The notes under the pieces are model-generated. The model searched no databases. It saw nothing but the letters and a program-made list of their open reading frames with translations, and was not told the origin of the DNA. 64,000 bases of DNA from Rattus norvegicus (Eukaryota > Chordata > Mammalia > Rodentia > Muridae). Every line of letters begins with the position of its first letter. Position 1 is the first letter of the stretch. Made by a program: the position numbers and the translations under genes. The DNA is taken from the NCBI RefSeq assembly GCF_036323735.1, contig NC_086036.1, positions 25,369,564 through 25,433,563 of the forward strand, written 5' to 3'. Of this stretch, positions 32,571-45,692 are shown piece after piece.

Positions 32571-32900
32571 TGTGTGTGTATGTACTTATATCCTTTAATA
32601 TGATCTGCTCAGTCTGTATAACGTTACCTATAGGTATGTGCTCAAGGCTGACCCCTTGGTGTTGGATCACCAGTTGGTGCACTCTTCCCCGGGGAAGACT
32701 ATTTTTCCTGCTCTCAGTGTTCCCTTGTTGCTGGGTAGTTCGTTGTGAGGGTTGAGATCTATTAGACTCGTCTGTTGGGCTGATCTTATTCAGCTCATGC
32801 TTAGGCAGTTGTGTAGTTAAACTTTATTTGTGTAAATAATGCACCGAGCCTAATTTGTGCTGTCTGTATACTCATAATGGGTCCTCATATGGTTTTTAAC
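32262..32900 (-). mobile_element. Old L1-type 3' UTR, interrupted by microsatellite
   Basis: Reverse 3' end pattern 'attaattctttgataatttcatacatg' (shared with 16680) and, beyond the microsatellite, 'aggctgaccccttggtgttgg..ccagttggtgcactcttccccggggaagactatttttcc'. Confidence 0.62.
32485..32580. repeat. (GTT)n(GGT)n(GT)n compound microsatellite
   Basis: About 7 GTT units, then about 9 GGT units, then about 23 GT units with a TA interruption. Confidence 0.97.
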
Positions 32901-32944
32901 ATAATGTAAAATGTTTACTACCTTAAAGAAACAATGTGGTACAT

Positions 32945-33550
32945 CATAAATATATTAATTCATCCGTTCAACAAATACGGATTGCAGAGGCAGCTAAAGA
33001 CTACAGTAGGCTCCTTTAATGAATAAAGGCCTAAGCGAGGTCACAGTTTGATGGATGGCATAGCCATAGATTCTGAACTAGTATATCAAAACCACTGTGC
33101 ATATGTTATCAAGGAAGCACAGTTTACAGGTTCGAAAGCTGTTATGAAGCTATCTATGCTTAGCCTTGTATTTTTCCAGACACAGAAATACAAGGTCATT
33201 CCAAGCAAGGACATTAGCCAAACCGACACAGAAGACCAGAGGATATCTAGGAGGATACTCATAGAAGTCTGTGTTACTGGAACACTGAGTACATTTCAGG
33301 GAGACTCGAGAGATGAGGGTCCAAAGCAGGCTTTGCACTTGTGAAGGACATTAAATGTCACGCAGAGGAGCTCGGACTTTGTCCTTTAATTGTGGGAGGC
33401 TGAAGAAAGGTTTGCAAGCTGCATACTGACATAACCAGACTTGAATTTCATAAATGGGACTCTGGCAGCCACATGAGACAGGAGTTGGCAGGGGAGTTTG
33501 GAATCAGGGGAAACAGCTAGAAGATTTTCAGAAGACCAAATGAGAGATGA
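32945..33550 (+). mobile_element. L2 remnant
   Basis: 'cgttcaacaaatac' at the left, then from 33345 'gagctcggactttgtcctttaattgtgggaggctgaagaaaggtttgcaagc' and 'gactctggcagcc', an L2-like order of blocks, heavily diverged. Confidence 0.5.
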
Positions 33551-33737
33551 TTATCTTAAACCTGTTCTTCCAGGATAGATTGGTACTCACTGGCCTGTAA
33601 AGACTGCCTGCCTCAGAGCTCTGGTTTCTCAGTCTACTAATCTACTAAGACTTCCCACATCTATGTTAGGATTTTTATCTTTAGCTCCAGATTTGACCCC
33701 TCTACATTCTTTCTAGATTTAAATCTCAGCTGGGCAT

Positions 33738-33766
33738 CAAGTTCCTTCTTTTCTTCCTCTTCTTCT

Positions 33767-33798
<32 letters not shown>

Positions 33799-33829
33799 TT
33801 CTTCTTCTTCTTCTTCTTCTTCTTCTTCT

Positions 33830-33888
<59 letters not shown>

Positions 33889-34110
33889 TTCTTCTTCTTC
33901 TTCTTCTTCTTCTTCTTCTTCTTCTTCTTCTTCTTCTTCTTCTTCTTCTTCTTCTTCTTCTTCTTCTCCTTCTTCTCCTTCTCCTCCTTCTCCTCATTCT
34001 CCTTCTCCTTCTCCTTCTCCTCCTCCTCCTCTTCTCCTCCTCTACCTCTTCTTTCTCTTCCTCTCTCTCCTCTCCTCTTCCTCCTTCCTTCTGTCCTTTC
34101 TTTTCTTTTA
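33738..34110 (-). repeat. (TTC)n / (GAA)n long polypyrimidine tract
   Basis: About 370 bases of almost pure C/T on the plus strand. The longest uninterrupted TTC runs are about 33776-33852 (25 units) and 33867-33966 (33 units), then TCC/CTC variants. Poly-Lys, Arg and Glu frames on the minus strand are artefacts. Mirror symmetry gives triplex (H-DNA) potential. Confidence 0.98.
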
Positions 34111-35170
34111 CACCACAATGGATGAATGAGAATTAATACCTAGTAAATACTAGATATCTAATTTTACTTCCAGACTGCTGGAGCCCAGGCCCCTGGCTGG
34201 GGTTTCACATTCCATCTATTCTGCGATTCCTCTGTTAAAGGACAATGGACTTGGATGTTGAGTGTCTAAACCTGATAGCTTGCCTAGCTACCGAATCCTT
34301 TTAAACTTGCCTACATTTCCAACATAACATGCCAGAGGCTAAACGCTCATGAGAAGTCATAATTTAGGTAGATGATAAATACTCTATCAGCTTTTGCTGT
34401 TCTTGGCTTGGCTTACAATTCCTATGAAGGCAATGTAAATGAATACGGGTTGCTTATTAGGGTTAATCCTGGCATATGGGTTCCTAGATGCTATCATGGA
34501 GAAGGAGAAGTCAGATCCCTGGCTTAAGATGGATGATTTAATAGCAGTGTGTCATTCCATTTACCAACCATAGATTCTATCTACATGATGCTTCTACTTT
34601 CTCATACAGAGCATTAGACAAGGCTCAAAGAGTTCAGATTCTTCATCTGTGCCACAAGCCACGTCCCAGCATGTATAACTGAAAGTAAATGCAAAGATAT
34701 ACTTAGGGTACAGAGCCGTTCAACCCAGTTAGGCCCCTTAATTGCCTTAATTGTAAGTATAATCAAGGTGTGTCTGAACCCTCCCTGTCCCCTAGTGCTT
34801 GGATACAATAGTGGGAATAAGCCAAATCATGTGACAGAGGAACAGGGTTTTATGTCCTGAAAGGGAAGCTATTGGACTCTATCGGATCCAGGTGCTCGAT
34901 TCACCACCTATGAAGCATAATGCATATAATAAGAATTATGCTAATAAGAATTGGGCCAGATCCCTAGTAGGTGCTGAACACTAGTGTCACTCTGCAGAAT
35001 TGCCTTGTGAACCAACTCAGTGTATTGTGTTTGCTGCTTCCACATCTGAGGCAACCTCTGGAACCTATGATTTATATCACTACTTCCCAGCTCCACTGGC
35101 TTTAGAAGAAGCCTAAACCTAGATGACAAGGGACAACCGCACACAGAGACGTGTAGCTGAGCATGGGAAC
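34111..35170. other. No gene recognised
   Basis: Unique-looking sequence without exon signals that I trust. Confidence 0.4.
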
Positions 35171-35171
35171 A

Positions 35172-35378
35172 GCTGTCCCTAAACGTTTCTAGTGCTGTGA
35201 CCTTTTAACACCGTTTCTCACGTTGTGGTGACTCATAACCATAAAGTTGTTCCATTGCTACTTCATAACTCCACTTTTGCTATTGTTATGAAATGTAATG
35301 TAACTTCTGACGTGCATGATATTTAGTCTGAGTCCCCCAATAAGGTCACAAGACAAAGGTTTATAACCCCTACTCTAG
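35172..35378 (+). mobile_element. URR1-like hAT-Charlie nonautonomous DNA transposon
   Basis: Block order 'ctagtgctgtgaccttttaacac', 'gttgtggtgactcataaccataaag', 'ttgctacttcataactcc', 'tgctattgttatgaaatgtaatgtaa' and the end 'gtttataacccctactctaga'. This matches a common rodent hAT element by memory. No transposase. Confidence 0.7.
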
Positions 35379-36655
35379 ACTGTCTCTCTACACTATCCCA
35401 AGACAAGACCAACAAAGCACATTAACCCTGTGAACTGTATGTTTCTGCGACTACAATATCTGCAGAAAGGGGTGTCTACTGGGAGCAGATTTGTCACATC
35501 CCTCAGATGGCTCACAGATGCACACCTTTTGCAAGCATCTACTGGACTCTCGTTGGCAGTGAGCAACTGAACGGTGGAGACCATGTAACTCTCCAGTCTG
35601 GTGTTCCTGCTTTGAATCAGCCCAGATTCCACAACTAGCCTCACTTATCCAATGGAAATGCCATCCTTGCCCAAGCATTACCTTGGCTTTGCATGAAGAA
35701 GTAGCAGCTAAACTCTCTAGGGAAACCTTATGCCTAGGTTTGCTGTTTGAAGCAAGTGTTGATGCAATCCTTATATTTTATGAGGTTCTTCTAAATGACT
35801 GGGCCAATTCATTCCTGGCTCAATTATTATGCAACCAAGAGTCATCAATGCAAAACCCAAGACAGATAAGATCCTGCTCTTCAATTAGAGGAGCCCAAGG
35901 CCATTCTTTTAACACTTTGGCTAGTACTCCCTTTAATATATCATGTTTTATTTTTTTTCAAAATCTTCAGAGATTGCCAATAGGCAACCTCTTCTTTGAG
36001 AAACTGAACAGTGGAAAGAAATTCCAGCTGTTCATCTGAACATCTGGGCTATTCATGTAGAAGCCCATGGTAAGAGCCTGTTATTTTACAAGATCAACTA
36101 GAGTGAGGTTGCTCATTGACCCTGTGCCACCCAGATTGTCACCGTTTCTGTTCAGAGCTCTGGTCTTACCGCACATGCCAACACACCTACCTTCAGAGAA
36201 TAGGAAAGCTTAGGAGCACTGTTTCTACTGTCAACACTACTGTTGCAGGCTACACTGCAACTGTTGCAACTGTCACCCAGAGTTGACCTGTTTCTTAGAG
36301 ATGAGGCTATGTTGTATGCAGTGTGGACCCTGATCCTGACAGATGGACCGTGTTGGAACTCTGATCCTCCTCTAAAAGCAGTTCTCCACTGACACTCACT
36401 TTTTGCTGTCATTGTTACAAGACTGTCAGCCAATTCTAACGATACCGTTAAAGCCCTTGAAATCGATCCATTTTACACTTTCAATTTTAACCCGTTTTGC
36501 AGTCTTAGAATGTGTGTGATCTTTCCTATAAAAGACACTCAAAAGCAGATGTTCAGAAAGATGGGACAGTTGTTGAAGTCTTCAAGGACTTTTTACTACC
36601 TACACCATCTGTAAGTATTCTACACTGTGGAAAGTTAGAAAAAATCTTCTTCAAG
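35379..36655. other. No gene recognised; longest non-repeat frame 118 aa
   Basis: The plus frame at 35683-36039 is free of low complexity but has no recognised domain, no Kozak-like start and no splice partners. Treated as chance or an old element. Confidence 0.35.
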
Positions 36656-36661
36656 ATAACC

Positions 36662-36795
36662 TAGCCCTGGTGGACATGGCCTGAAACCCGTGTTACCAGA
36701 GAGCCTGAGACCAAAGGATTGATGCTACTGTGCCCAGCTACTATGTAAATTCAGGGCTACCTTATTCAACATGAATCCTGTTTTAAAAGTAAACG
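36662..36795 (+). mobile_element. Old B1-like remnant
   Basis: 'agccctggtggacatggcctgaaacccgtg..accagagagcctgagacc' resembles the start of an ancient B1, strongly diverged. Confidence 0.45.
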
Positions 36796-36837
36796 GGGGA
36801 AAGTAGAGTTGAGGATATAGCCTTATGGCAGTTCTTG

Positions 36838-37785
36838 CCTTTTAAAATTTTTTCCCTTAATTTATTTACTTACTTTATATCCCAATTAAAGCCCTTCTCC
36901 TCTCAGACCCAGACTTATATCCCCTCCCCCATGCTTTCTTCCCCTTCTTCACAGAGAAGGGAAAGAAAGCCCTCCATGGGTATGACCTTGCCCTGGCACA
37001 TCTAGTCACTGTAGGACTAGGTATGTCCTTTCCCACTGAGGCCAGACAAGGCAGCCCAGCTACAGGAAAGGGATCAAAAGGCAGACAACAGAGTCAGAGT
37101 CAGCCCCCACTCCACTTATTAGGGGATCCACACAGAAACCATGCTGCACATCTGCTACATATGTGTAGGGAGCCTAGGTCCAGCCGGTGCATGATCTTTG
37201 ATTGGTGGTTCATTCTCTGTGAGCCTCCACGGCCCCAGGTTAGTTGACTCTGTAGATCTTCCTGTGGTGTTCTTGACCCCTCCTGTTCCCTCAATCCTTC
37301 TTCCCACTCTTCCACAAGACTCCCTGAGCTCCACCTAATGTTTGTGTCTCTGCATCTGCTTCCATCAGCTCTGGATGAAGCCTTTCAGAAGACAGTTATG
37401 GTAGGCTCCTGTCTGCAAGCATAGCAGAGTATAATGGTAGGGTCAGGGGTTGGCTTTCTCCCATGGAATGGATCTCAAGTGGGTCCAGTCATTCATTGTC
37501 CATTCCCTCAGTCTCTGCTGCTCCTTTATCCCTGTGCACCTTGTAGGCAGAACGAATTTTGGGTTGAAGGTTTTGTGGGTGGGTTGGTGTTCCCCACCCT
37601 CCAATGGAAATCTTGCCTGGCCACATGAGGTGATCACTTCAGGCTCTATATCCCCCACTGCTAAGAGTCTCAGCTAGGGTCAGCTCCATGGATTCCAGGA
37701 AACCTACCCCATCCCAATTCTCCGACTCATTCCCGAGACCGCAGTTCTCACCTTTTATACCTGTTCCCAGGTTTCAATCTCTCCA
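36838..37785 (-). mobile_element. Old L1 (Lx-type) 3' UTR, nearly 1 kb
   Basis: T-rich left end, 'cttaatttatttacttactttatatccc', 'gaggccagacaaggcagcccagct', 'ccaggttagttgactctgtagatcttcctgtgg' and 'gttggctttctcccatggaatggatctcaagtgggtc'. The same blocks occur at 58859-59640. Frames inside are remnants. Confidence 0.85.
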
Positions 37786-40225
37786 GTCTTCAAAAAACAT
37801 AAAAAGTAAAAATAATTTTGAGACTTGACTTGTTTTCCTCTTGTGGCTGTCTCTGGAAAGCACTCATCTCTCAGCTGCATCCTGGGGAATAATCAAGATG
37901 AAAACACAGGAATTACGTAAATCTGTTTTGAAAATTTGCAATTGCATCCTGACTATATCTGGACTCCATCTCCTCCCTTTCTTAAAGGAACCTCCAAGCA
38001 GACTGGTTGAGCCACTCTCCAGGTGACAGCCAGACCAGGAGAGGCCTGAAGAAATCAAACTTAATTCTGTCAGAACTACATGGTTCTCTCTGGGGCTGGT
38101 CTTCTCTGCTTGCTGGGTCTCCAATGAAGAACAAGGAAGGGAGTAAATTGTGTAAATATTATCAAGAGGCTCTTCACTGTCTTACATTGGAATCTTGGAA
38201 AGGATCTAGGGGTAAGTATTAATTTTTTTTGTAAGTGGATTTACTCCTAACTCAGGGCATAGCAAGAACTACCACCTGGCTCTCAGAGACAGAGCACATT
38301 AGACCTTAGTAGGCACAGAGGAAGAAAAGACACTCATGATATTTGCCTGTCAGATCCACCTGGGAGCTTTCCTCAAGGAGAAGAATACTCCATGCGGCTC
38401 TCCCTATAACTGTAGCAACATGCCATTGAAAACCTCTAAGTCCGCCACTCACACCACCACATGGTTCTGACCTGGTGTGGTTACCACTTCTGTCAGGCTT
38501 ACGGGAAGGTCTCAGCAACAGCTCTCGGAAGCCCCATCTGCTCCACTTCCTGTGCAAAACGCATGCCCTGATCTTAGCTGATAGTCACTCAGTCCACGGT
38601 AGGGTGACTGTCACCCAGGTGTGGCCGTAGACAAATAAGGCAGGTTGAAAAACTCTGATATCCCCTCCACAGGAAGGCGTCAACTTGATTACGTTAGTGT
38701 GCAATCCTGTGCTGCACGGGAGGCTCGGTTAGCCTGTAGCCTCGCTGTTTGGCCTACGTGACTGTAAACCATAATCCCTCTGCCGGGGCGGCACTTCTCG
38801 TGTGGAAACTGTACATTCAACTCCCTCTATAAGACAATACTTTGCGCCTTAGAAGAAGTTGCAAGAGACCTGAAGTACTTTTAAATATGGCCCCCTACGG
38901 ATTGTGTAGTCCTTAGGCGATTGATGAGCCTGACTGACTTGTTACTTATGTGATTTCTTGTGTCAAATTTCCCTGCATTGGGAATCCTCCAGTTTGAAAG
39001 GCAACACAGAACATTTTCCTGACTTCAGCAAAACTGATGGAAGACACAGGATTTTGTGTGAACGTAAGTGCAGCAGGCAAGGCTGGTCAGAAAGACACAA
39101 CCTTAGGCTTCAGCTTCTGTCCTGTGGGCCAAAACATTTCAGTGGCACTTGTATCAATGTCTCAGACCAAGAAATACAAGGGGGAAACCCACTGGCTTCC
39201 TTCAGAAGACACCGTTGGTTTATGGGATTTGTACAGCTGATTGCATCTGCGACCCTAGAAACCTGGGAACGACTCCATCATGTTGCTTGAAATTTTGGTA
39301 ACTAGCCTTAATGAGATGCTGTGAGACCTCTTTGTGTGTGTGTTATATTACGATGTGCATAATGAAGGGACATGTGCATGGATGAATCTAGAGGTCACTG
39401 TAAGAAAGGAGAAAGGATCTGTGGGAGACAACACTCCATGGATCTCTTGTGTTGGGTCTCTTGTTTCTGCATGTCCTGTGGCCGAAATTCTTTGTTTCCG
39501 ACTGTTGGAGACACTCATGTATGACTGCACAATGGGCGGCTCTGGAAGATAGGTCACTCTTTCTGAAGCAAAGGGCAGATCATCTTAATGCCTCCTAGAA
39601 GAATTCCCTAAACTGAGGTTTCACTCATGTACCCAACCCAACTCCAGTCTGAGTGCAGGTGAGAACAGGTCTTCATTGGTTACTCCATGGCAACCGATGT
39701 TGAGGAAACTGGTACAAATTCCTATAGTCCGACTACCGCTAAGCAAGCACTTGATCTTAACGCAGGACTGTATGTCAACATCCATGATGATAGCTTGTGA
39801 GATTAGAAGGTAAAATGCCAGATTCTCCCCAGCTCTTAGCATCAGATTAATTAGCAAATCATCACTGATGAGTTTAGTTAGCAAATGCAGCACGTTTGCC
39901 ATTAATCCATGATCCTTCCAAAAAGCAGAATCATGCACTGTATAACTCAGAAACCAAGACCTGCAGTAGTTATTTTCAAACCAATATTATTTTAAGTACC
40001 AGAAAGGATCAACCTTACACATATACCAATATGAGGGAATACCAAATTCAGTAATATTTGGAAGCACATCCACACTGCTAAGCTATGTTTGTGATACCAT
40101 AACACAGTCCAACTAAGCTACTCCCATTTTTCCAATGTAATTTTTTATGCATTCATAAAATTAACATAACTAGGTAAAAAAATGTGTTACCAAGTTGAAA
40201 AAGACAGTTTGTGTACCACCATCGT
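37786..40225. other. 2.4 kb without recognised genes
   Basis: Unique-looking sequence. It includes a donor-like 'gggtaagtatt' near 38211 and a CpG-containing stretch at about 38640-38930 with LTR-like feel. I could not assign either. Confidence 0.35.
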
Positions 40226-40310
40226 GGGGTCTCGGACCAGTCACCTTACACTACTCTGGACCTCAGATCCTTCATCTTCAAAATGTCGACTGTAATGGGA
40301 AAATGATTTG
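40226..40310 (+). mobile_element. MIR-like ancient SINE
   Basis: 'ggaccagtcaccttacactactctggacctcagatccttcatcttcaaaatg' follows the MIR core order (caagtcactt..ctgagcctcag..cctcatctgtaaaatg). Confidence 0.72.
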
Positions 40311-41640
40311 ATTCTTTTTCTAAATAATTTTAAGGGTTTGTAACTAGGTTCTTATTCTCAATAAATAGTAGAAAAATAATTGGCCACCAAGAAGAGCAAT
40401 TATGCATTTATTGCTTTTCCTGCTCAATTTAGCAGAAGGTTCAGCCGTAAGAATAAAGGTTTCCATGAGTCTGCTCATCTTTGTACATGTGGCTGAGATC
40501 TGTTAACCATCCTTGGATGAGTGTTTCGTTCCAACGAGGCACCACCTCTGTGATGTGAGAGAGGAACATTCCTTTCACAGAAGGTCTTTCATTTGCTGCC
40601 GTCACCACACACAGTCATCTTTCCTTTGGCCACAGCATTGTACAAATAGGAAAGTTAGCTGATTTCCTATTTAATACGTGACACTTGCCAAGACATTGCC
40701 AAGCAATGCTTTGCCAAGGTCATGCTGCCCTTTCCAGACCTGGCAACACAAGGAACACACTGGCTAGGATGAGCATGGGATTTTTCCTGAGCACAGTGCA
40801 ATAGCTATAAGTAAAGAAATTATTCTGCTCCTTCATTCAGTTAAAACTTTTAGAAATTATTGTGTGCAGTCAGTACAAATACCCATATTACTAAGACCCA
40901 GTTATCCATAAGGATCTTATACCTTACATAAGGAGGACTTCCCAACAAATAATACAACTGAACTCAAGATGAAATTATAGAGAGGCAAGGGTGACCATCT
41001 CCCCTTTAAAAGATGTATAAGCCTACCCAGTGCCCAGAATGATTGAGTTGAGATGTCAAGAATTCATGTAGAAACTAAGGGGTTTTTGTTTGTTTGGTTG
41101 TTGTTGTTGAAGGAAAGACCATCTAAAACAAAGAGAAGTGGACCAAGGGTTGATACTTTAGAAAGGCTGGGACACAGCTTTAGGCTTGTCTAATAAGAGG
41201 CAAGGTAAACAGTTACCAACATTCTAGGGCAAAGAGTGAAGTGTTTATGGAGTCAAGACATTTGAACCTGAGTAGAAAGAGCTGGTGCAGATACCAAACA
41301 TGACAGAAAGAGCTGGAGAAGTTCAGAGGAGGTTATTTTTAGACTAGAAAGTTCTCGGAAAACTTGGACTGAGACTGTACATAGTTCTTCGAGAAACATA
41401 TACAAAGAAAAATTATAGATAATAATAAAGTATAAGGGAATCGAGAGAAGCCAGGAACTTAGATATCATGAGCCCATACATTAAGGAAGAGATAAGATGA
41501 CTCTTGTGATCTGGGCATTGGGCAGTTTGTGTTTATTACTCCTGTTATGTCTTGCACTTTCACTCAAAACTATTTACAGAGTAAAAATAAATAAATAAAT
41601 AAATTGATAGATAGATAAATAATAAATAGTGATCAATAAC
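40311..41640. other. No gene recognised
   Basis: Unique-looking sequence with an (AAAT)n/(GATA)-like patch at about 41585-41630. Confidence 0.4.
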
Positions 41641-42207
41641 CAAAAGGAGGTGACCCATTCTCAACTGGCCAGTACGCAGACTGTGATGTGTTCAGCCCTA
41701 AATGGGACATACAGAATCCTACTCCTTCCTGCGAGGCTCAAGAGTCATCTTGAGAGAGGAGACAGAAAGACTATAAGAGCCAGGGGCAGTGGGTGACATC
41801 GAGGAAACAGGTCTCTGGCTACTGCAGGGCAGCTGCACTCACCCGGACTGTGCCTGAATGCACGAGACCTATGCAAACTCCAGCAGACAAAAATCTCAGC
41901 ATGGGCGGGAAGTGAGCACGACATCTCACTTCTAGCTGAGGAGCCATTGGTACTTGATATCAGCTGAGAGAGGCAGAGTCGGATTTCTTTAATGGGATGA
42001 TCCCTGATAGGTTGGTCACAAAACGGGGAAGACCCCTCCTGGGACAAGTTGGATAGTACACATTGGACTCCCTGGGAGGAAAAAAAGAGAGAATTCAGAG
42101 TAGAGAGGGTCATTAGGAGAGAAGTTGGGGGGGGGTGGATATATTCAAAATATATTGCATGACATTCTCATAGAATTGATAAAATATCACTAAAAATAAA
42201 ATTGTGA
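41641..42207 (+). mobile_element. Lx-type L1 3' UTR
   Basis: 'cccattctcaactggcc', 'ccctaaatgggacatacagaatcctactcc', 'gactataagagccaggggcagtgggtgac' and 'agctgaggagccattgg', ending in 'aattgataaaatatcac..aaaataaaatt'. Diagnostic of Lx-family 3' UTRs. Confidence 0.85.
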
Positions 42208-43621
42208 ACCATATACTGATTCTCCTTTCAAAATGTATGCAATCTAGTTAGGATTAAAGAGTAAAGACTTTGGTGGATAACAGATCCTTACTGTATGTTG
42301 ACAAAACAAGTGCCACATGAAATATACTTAGACAAAAAGAGGAACATATTTATCTCTAGTTTTGTTTAATGTCTTGGTGGGGGCGAAAAATTTGCTCTGT
42401 GTAAAAGGAACACATTAGTAAAAGCAAGGAGGCAGGAAAAGAGCCAAGAGCTACGATACAAAGTAGTAACTATCTCCTGAGGAATTTTCAGCAAAGTAAA
42501 TTTGGAAAGGTTAAAATCAAGTTACAGAACTGTGGGATATGTTTTGTTTGTTTGTTTGCTTGCTTGCTTTTATTTTTCTTTGGCCCTGTACATCAAAAAT
42601 AAATAGTGCTATTTATTGAATTGGAAGGAAGACAAAACATTTCAAAGAGAAACCAATGTTAGAGGAAAAATGTGAGGAACAAGGGAAGGGCGCTAGGGTA
42701 AGAGCACCCTGCACTGTCTGTCCCAGCAAGTGTCAGTACTTGGTGTAGATTACCATGACTAGCAGTTCCTCTGGGTTGTGGATAACCATGCCTAACAGTT
42801 AGTTCCTCTCTGCCACAGTCTACAAACACCTGGTGGACAAGTAGAAGACACATAGTTTTGGCTGTGGGTCCATTGAAAAGGAAGTGTCACATGTTTTCAT
42901 TTGCAAACTTTGGCAATTGTCACATAAACAAGACACCTTTCACCTCAGCCCCCAGATTGCTTCTTAGGAGACAAGGAACTGAGAGAAAAGAGAAAGACCC
43001 AAGATTGAATTTAAATCCAATCGAGCCTAAACAAACAAACAAACAAAAAGATCTGGGGAAAATTAAGAGAACTTTGACAGATGAGCATTAATTTTCTGAT
43101 GGAGTCTGAGTTCTCCCTTTGGCTCTTACTAGAAACATGGCATTGTGATCTGCCTCAAACTTTAGAACATGATATATCACTGTCCCTCCCATAAGAGTTG
43201 TCTGGGCTTGTCAGTCTCCTGAGTAGAAGGGCGTCTCTGGGGAAGGCTGATAATCTACTTGAAGACATACTGAGGACATAGAAGGGATAATTATCCCTTT
43301 AATGGACTGATGTTCTTACATGAACTAGAATTCCCTCTCTGATGCATCTGCTTACAGATCATTGCTAAGTCTGTCCATCATCCTATGTTCTAAAGGTATA
43401 ACTTTCTTTTCCCTTCCTCTTTGAATACCAGCAGAGTCCTGAGAATGAATGCCCTGACTCTGAGCTTTCCCATTACTTGCTTGCAGACTGTTGCCGTTCT
43501 CAACTCAAAAAGCGTGACTCTTTCCATTTTCTCCATCTTCTTCATCCTGGCTGCTGCTGAGATTTATAGTTTGCCTGACCTCTGGTTTGTCTTTCAAACA
43601 CTAATAAAATGGCTCTTGGTG
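42208..43621. other. No gene recognised
   Basis: Unique-looking sequence. The segment 43200-43620 ends in an AATAAA with T-rich exon-like sequence and might be an LTR or retrocopy end; not assigned. Confidence 0.35.
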
Positions 43622-43745
43622 GGGCTGGAAAAAAATGGATCAGCAGGTGAAGAGCTTGTAACACAAAAGTGTTAAGTACTGAAGTTTATACCTCTAGAAT
43701 TCAAATAAACTCCAGGCCTGGTCCAGCAGCACAGACATGGGGTCC
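43622..43745 (+). mobile_element. tRNA-type SINE remnant (B4/B3-like)
   Basis: 'ggggctggaaaaaaatggatcagcaggtgaagagctt' followed by 'ctagaattcaaataaactccaggcctgg' fits the head of a rodent tRNA-derived SINE. Confidence 0.65.
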
Positions 43746-44229
43746 TTCAAGCAAGCTGGCTAACTTGATTCAGGAACTAATTTAAGCTGATTATTAGAAT
43801 TTGTCATTGAAATCACTAGGTAAATTGTTGATTTTTCTTTTGTGGCAGCATGACTTGAGGTGCTGCCTGGCCAAAAGGACCAAACATGTAATTTCTATCA
43901 AAAAGAAATCAAAGGACCATCCTTCAGTCCAGTGGCTGCACCTTAAACAATTGATAATATCCAAGGCAATACTTGCTCCTGTCAAAAGAAGTGCATAATA
44001 CCACCTATAGTATAAGTTCCCTGGAGAAATTTGACTAGAGTTTATCTAGAGTCTAAATTCTAGATTATAGATATTCTGTAATAGAGGAGAGAGTGGCAGC
44101 ATTGAAAAGAACTATGTACTATACATTCATATTTAAATTTTTTAGTACACAAGTGTAAGAAGTAAAATGAAACAGTGAAATTATTTTAGCAATTGGAATT
44201 GGTGTAGCCCATCTGAAACACTGTCACTT

Positions 44230-44350
44230 TAACGTAATCATAAAAGTATATAAATTATGTATATAACTATATAAAGTATATTTATACATGATTTATATAG
44301 TTTATATAATAATTTATATAAATATATAAATAAATATAAAATTATATAAG
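44230..44350. repeat. AT-rich low-complexity tract
   Basis: About 120 bases of alternating and palindromic A/T (tatataaatat, atttatataaat). Cruciform-prone. Confidence 0.85.
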
Positions 44351-45692
44351 TTAATATGAGACACTTCACATTCTTTTAATTTGTAGTATGGCTTCTGGAT
44401 TTGGCACAGATTTTGTCTACCTAGGACACTTAGTTTAGACAGGCAATGTGTTAACTGCTCAGTCATAACTACTGTGTTGGACAAAGCAGGATAGAGGACT
44501 AAGTTAAGCTGCAGAGTAATGGTGGGCTTAAACATCAACTTCACAAGCTACCTGCTCAACCGAATGCTAACGCAGGCACAGCTGTGGACTTTAGAGACAG
44601 ATTAAGATTTACACTAACAACTTAAAGAAAGTAGATTCTATTTGGATAAGAGAGGCTCTCATTCAACCAGCTGAAAACACTGAAGCACAAAGTGACATCT
44701 CTCTGAGGAAAGGACACTCTGCCTCGTTGACCATAGTGACATCTCTTGCCCGAGAGTTTCCAGTTGGCTGCCCTGCCTTACAAACTTCAAACATGTCACC
44801 CCTTCTAACCTCATCCATTAAGTCATCAACATTCATGACGTGCACAGTGCTGTGTGTGACACAGGTATAAATCATGACATGTATAATGCTGTATGTGACA
44901 CATGTGTAAAGTGTATATATCGTATACGTAGGCAGATCAAGTGTTTTGCAGCCATGCATCACACAATGGCAGGGATATGTTGAAAATTGCAATGTGGGTG
45001 ATTTGTCCTCATTGACTGAATTTACACAAGCATAAATGGCGTAGGGAGGTCATGTCATGTGATCTCTGTGTGAGGTCAAGAATCGTAGCAAGCATTTGTG
45101 CAAGACCACTGCTGCCGTAAATGACAACTCGTTTCAGTCCCCCAATAGACATGTCCCGGTTACCAGAAGCACTCCACGCTCTGAGTACCAGTCTGCACGT
45201 CTTCACCGGGAAGACACTCGAGGGGAGAGCATCCCCCCAGACCTGTTCGCTGGAGGAAGTGGTGTGATCCCGCCCAGCAGGCGGATTGTTCCACTTCATG
45301 TACGAACACGTCTTCACCGTCCTCCACTTCTAAAGCCTTCACAGTAACACATGCCTGTGGAGGTTAACAAGATTCATTTGTTATATGAATTTATAGCTTA
45401 CATCTTTGCTGTGATTGAATTGAAATATCCATTTCAGGAAAAACATAAAAAGAATGAAAGGAATATATTCTAAAATAATGATAAAATCAACAGCCTCATA
45501 AACCAGAAACACGCTCATTTCTTCGACGCTGCACCCATTGCACCTGCAGAACTCTTACGTAACTGGCTGCACAGTTATTTACAGCAGCAGTACCACAGAC
45601 ATGCGAGGGACGCGGTGTGCTGTGCCTTGCAATGGCTACATTGGTACTGGGTGACAGGAATCTTTCTGTTTCATTCATAACCTATTGGGCCA

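Noticed and set aside
33726..34118. Poly-Lys, Arg and Glu frames up to 130 aa
   Set aside because: They arise from the GAA/TTC microsatellite, with no unique sequence.
35683..36039. 118-aa plus-strand frame as a gene
   Set aside because: No recognised domain, no splice sites and a weak start context. Length is within chance for a 64-kb window.
38007..38222. Exon ending at a donor-like GGTAAGT at 38211
   Set aside because: The donor is good, but no convincing acceptor or protein-like composition precedes it, so I did not call an exon.
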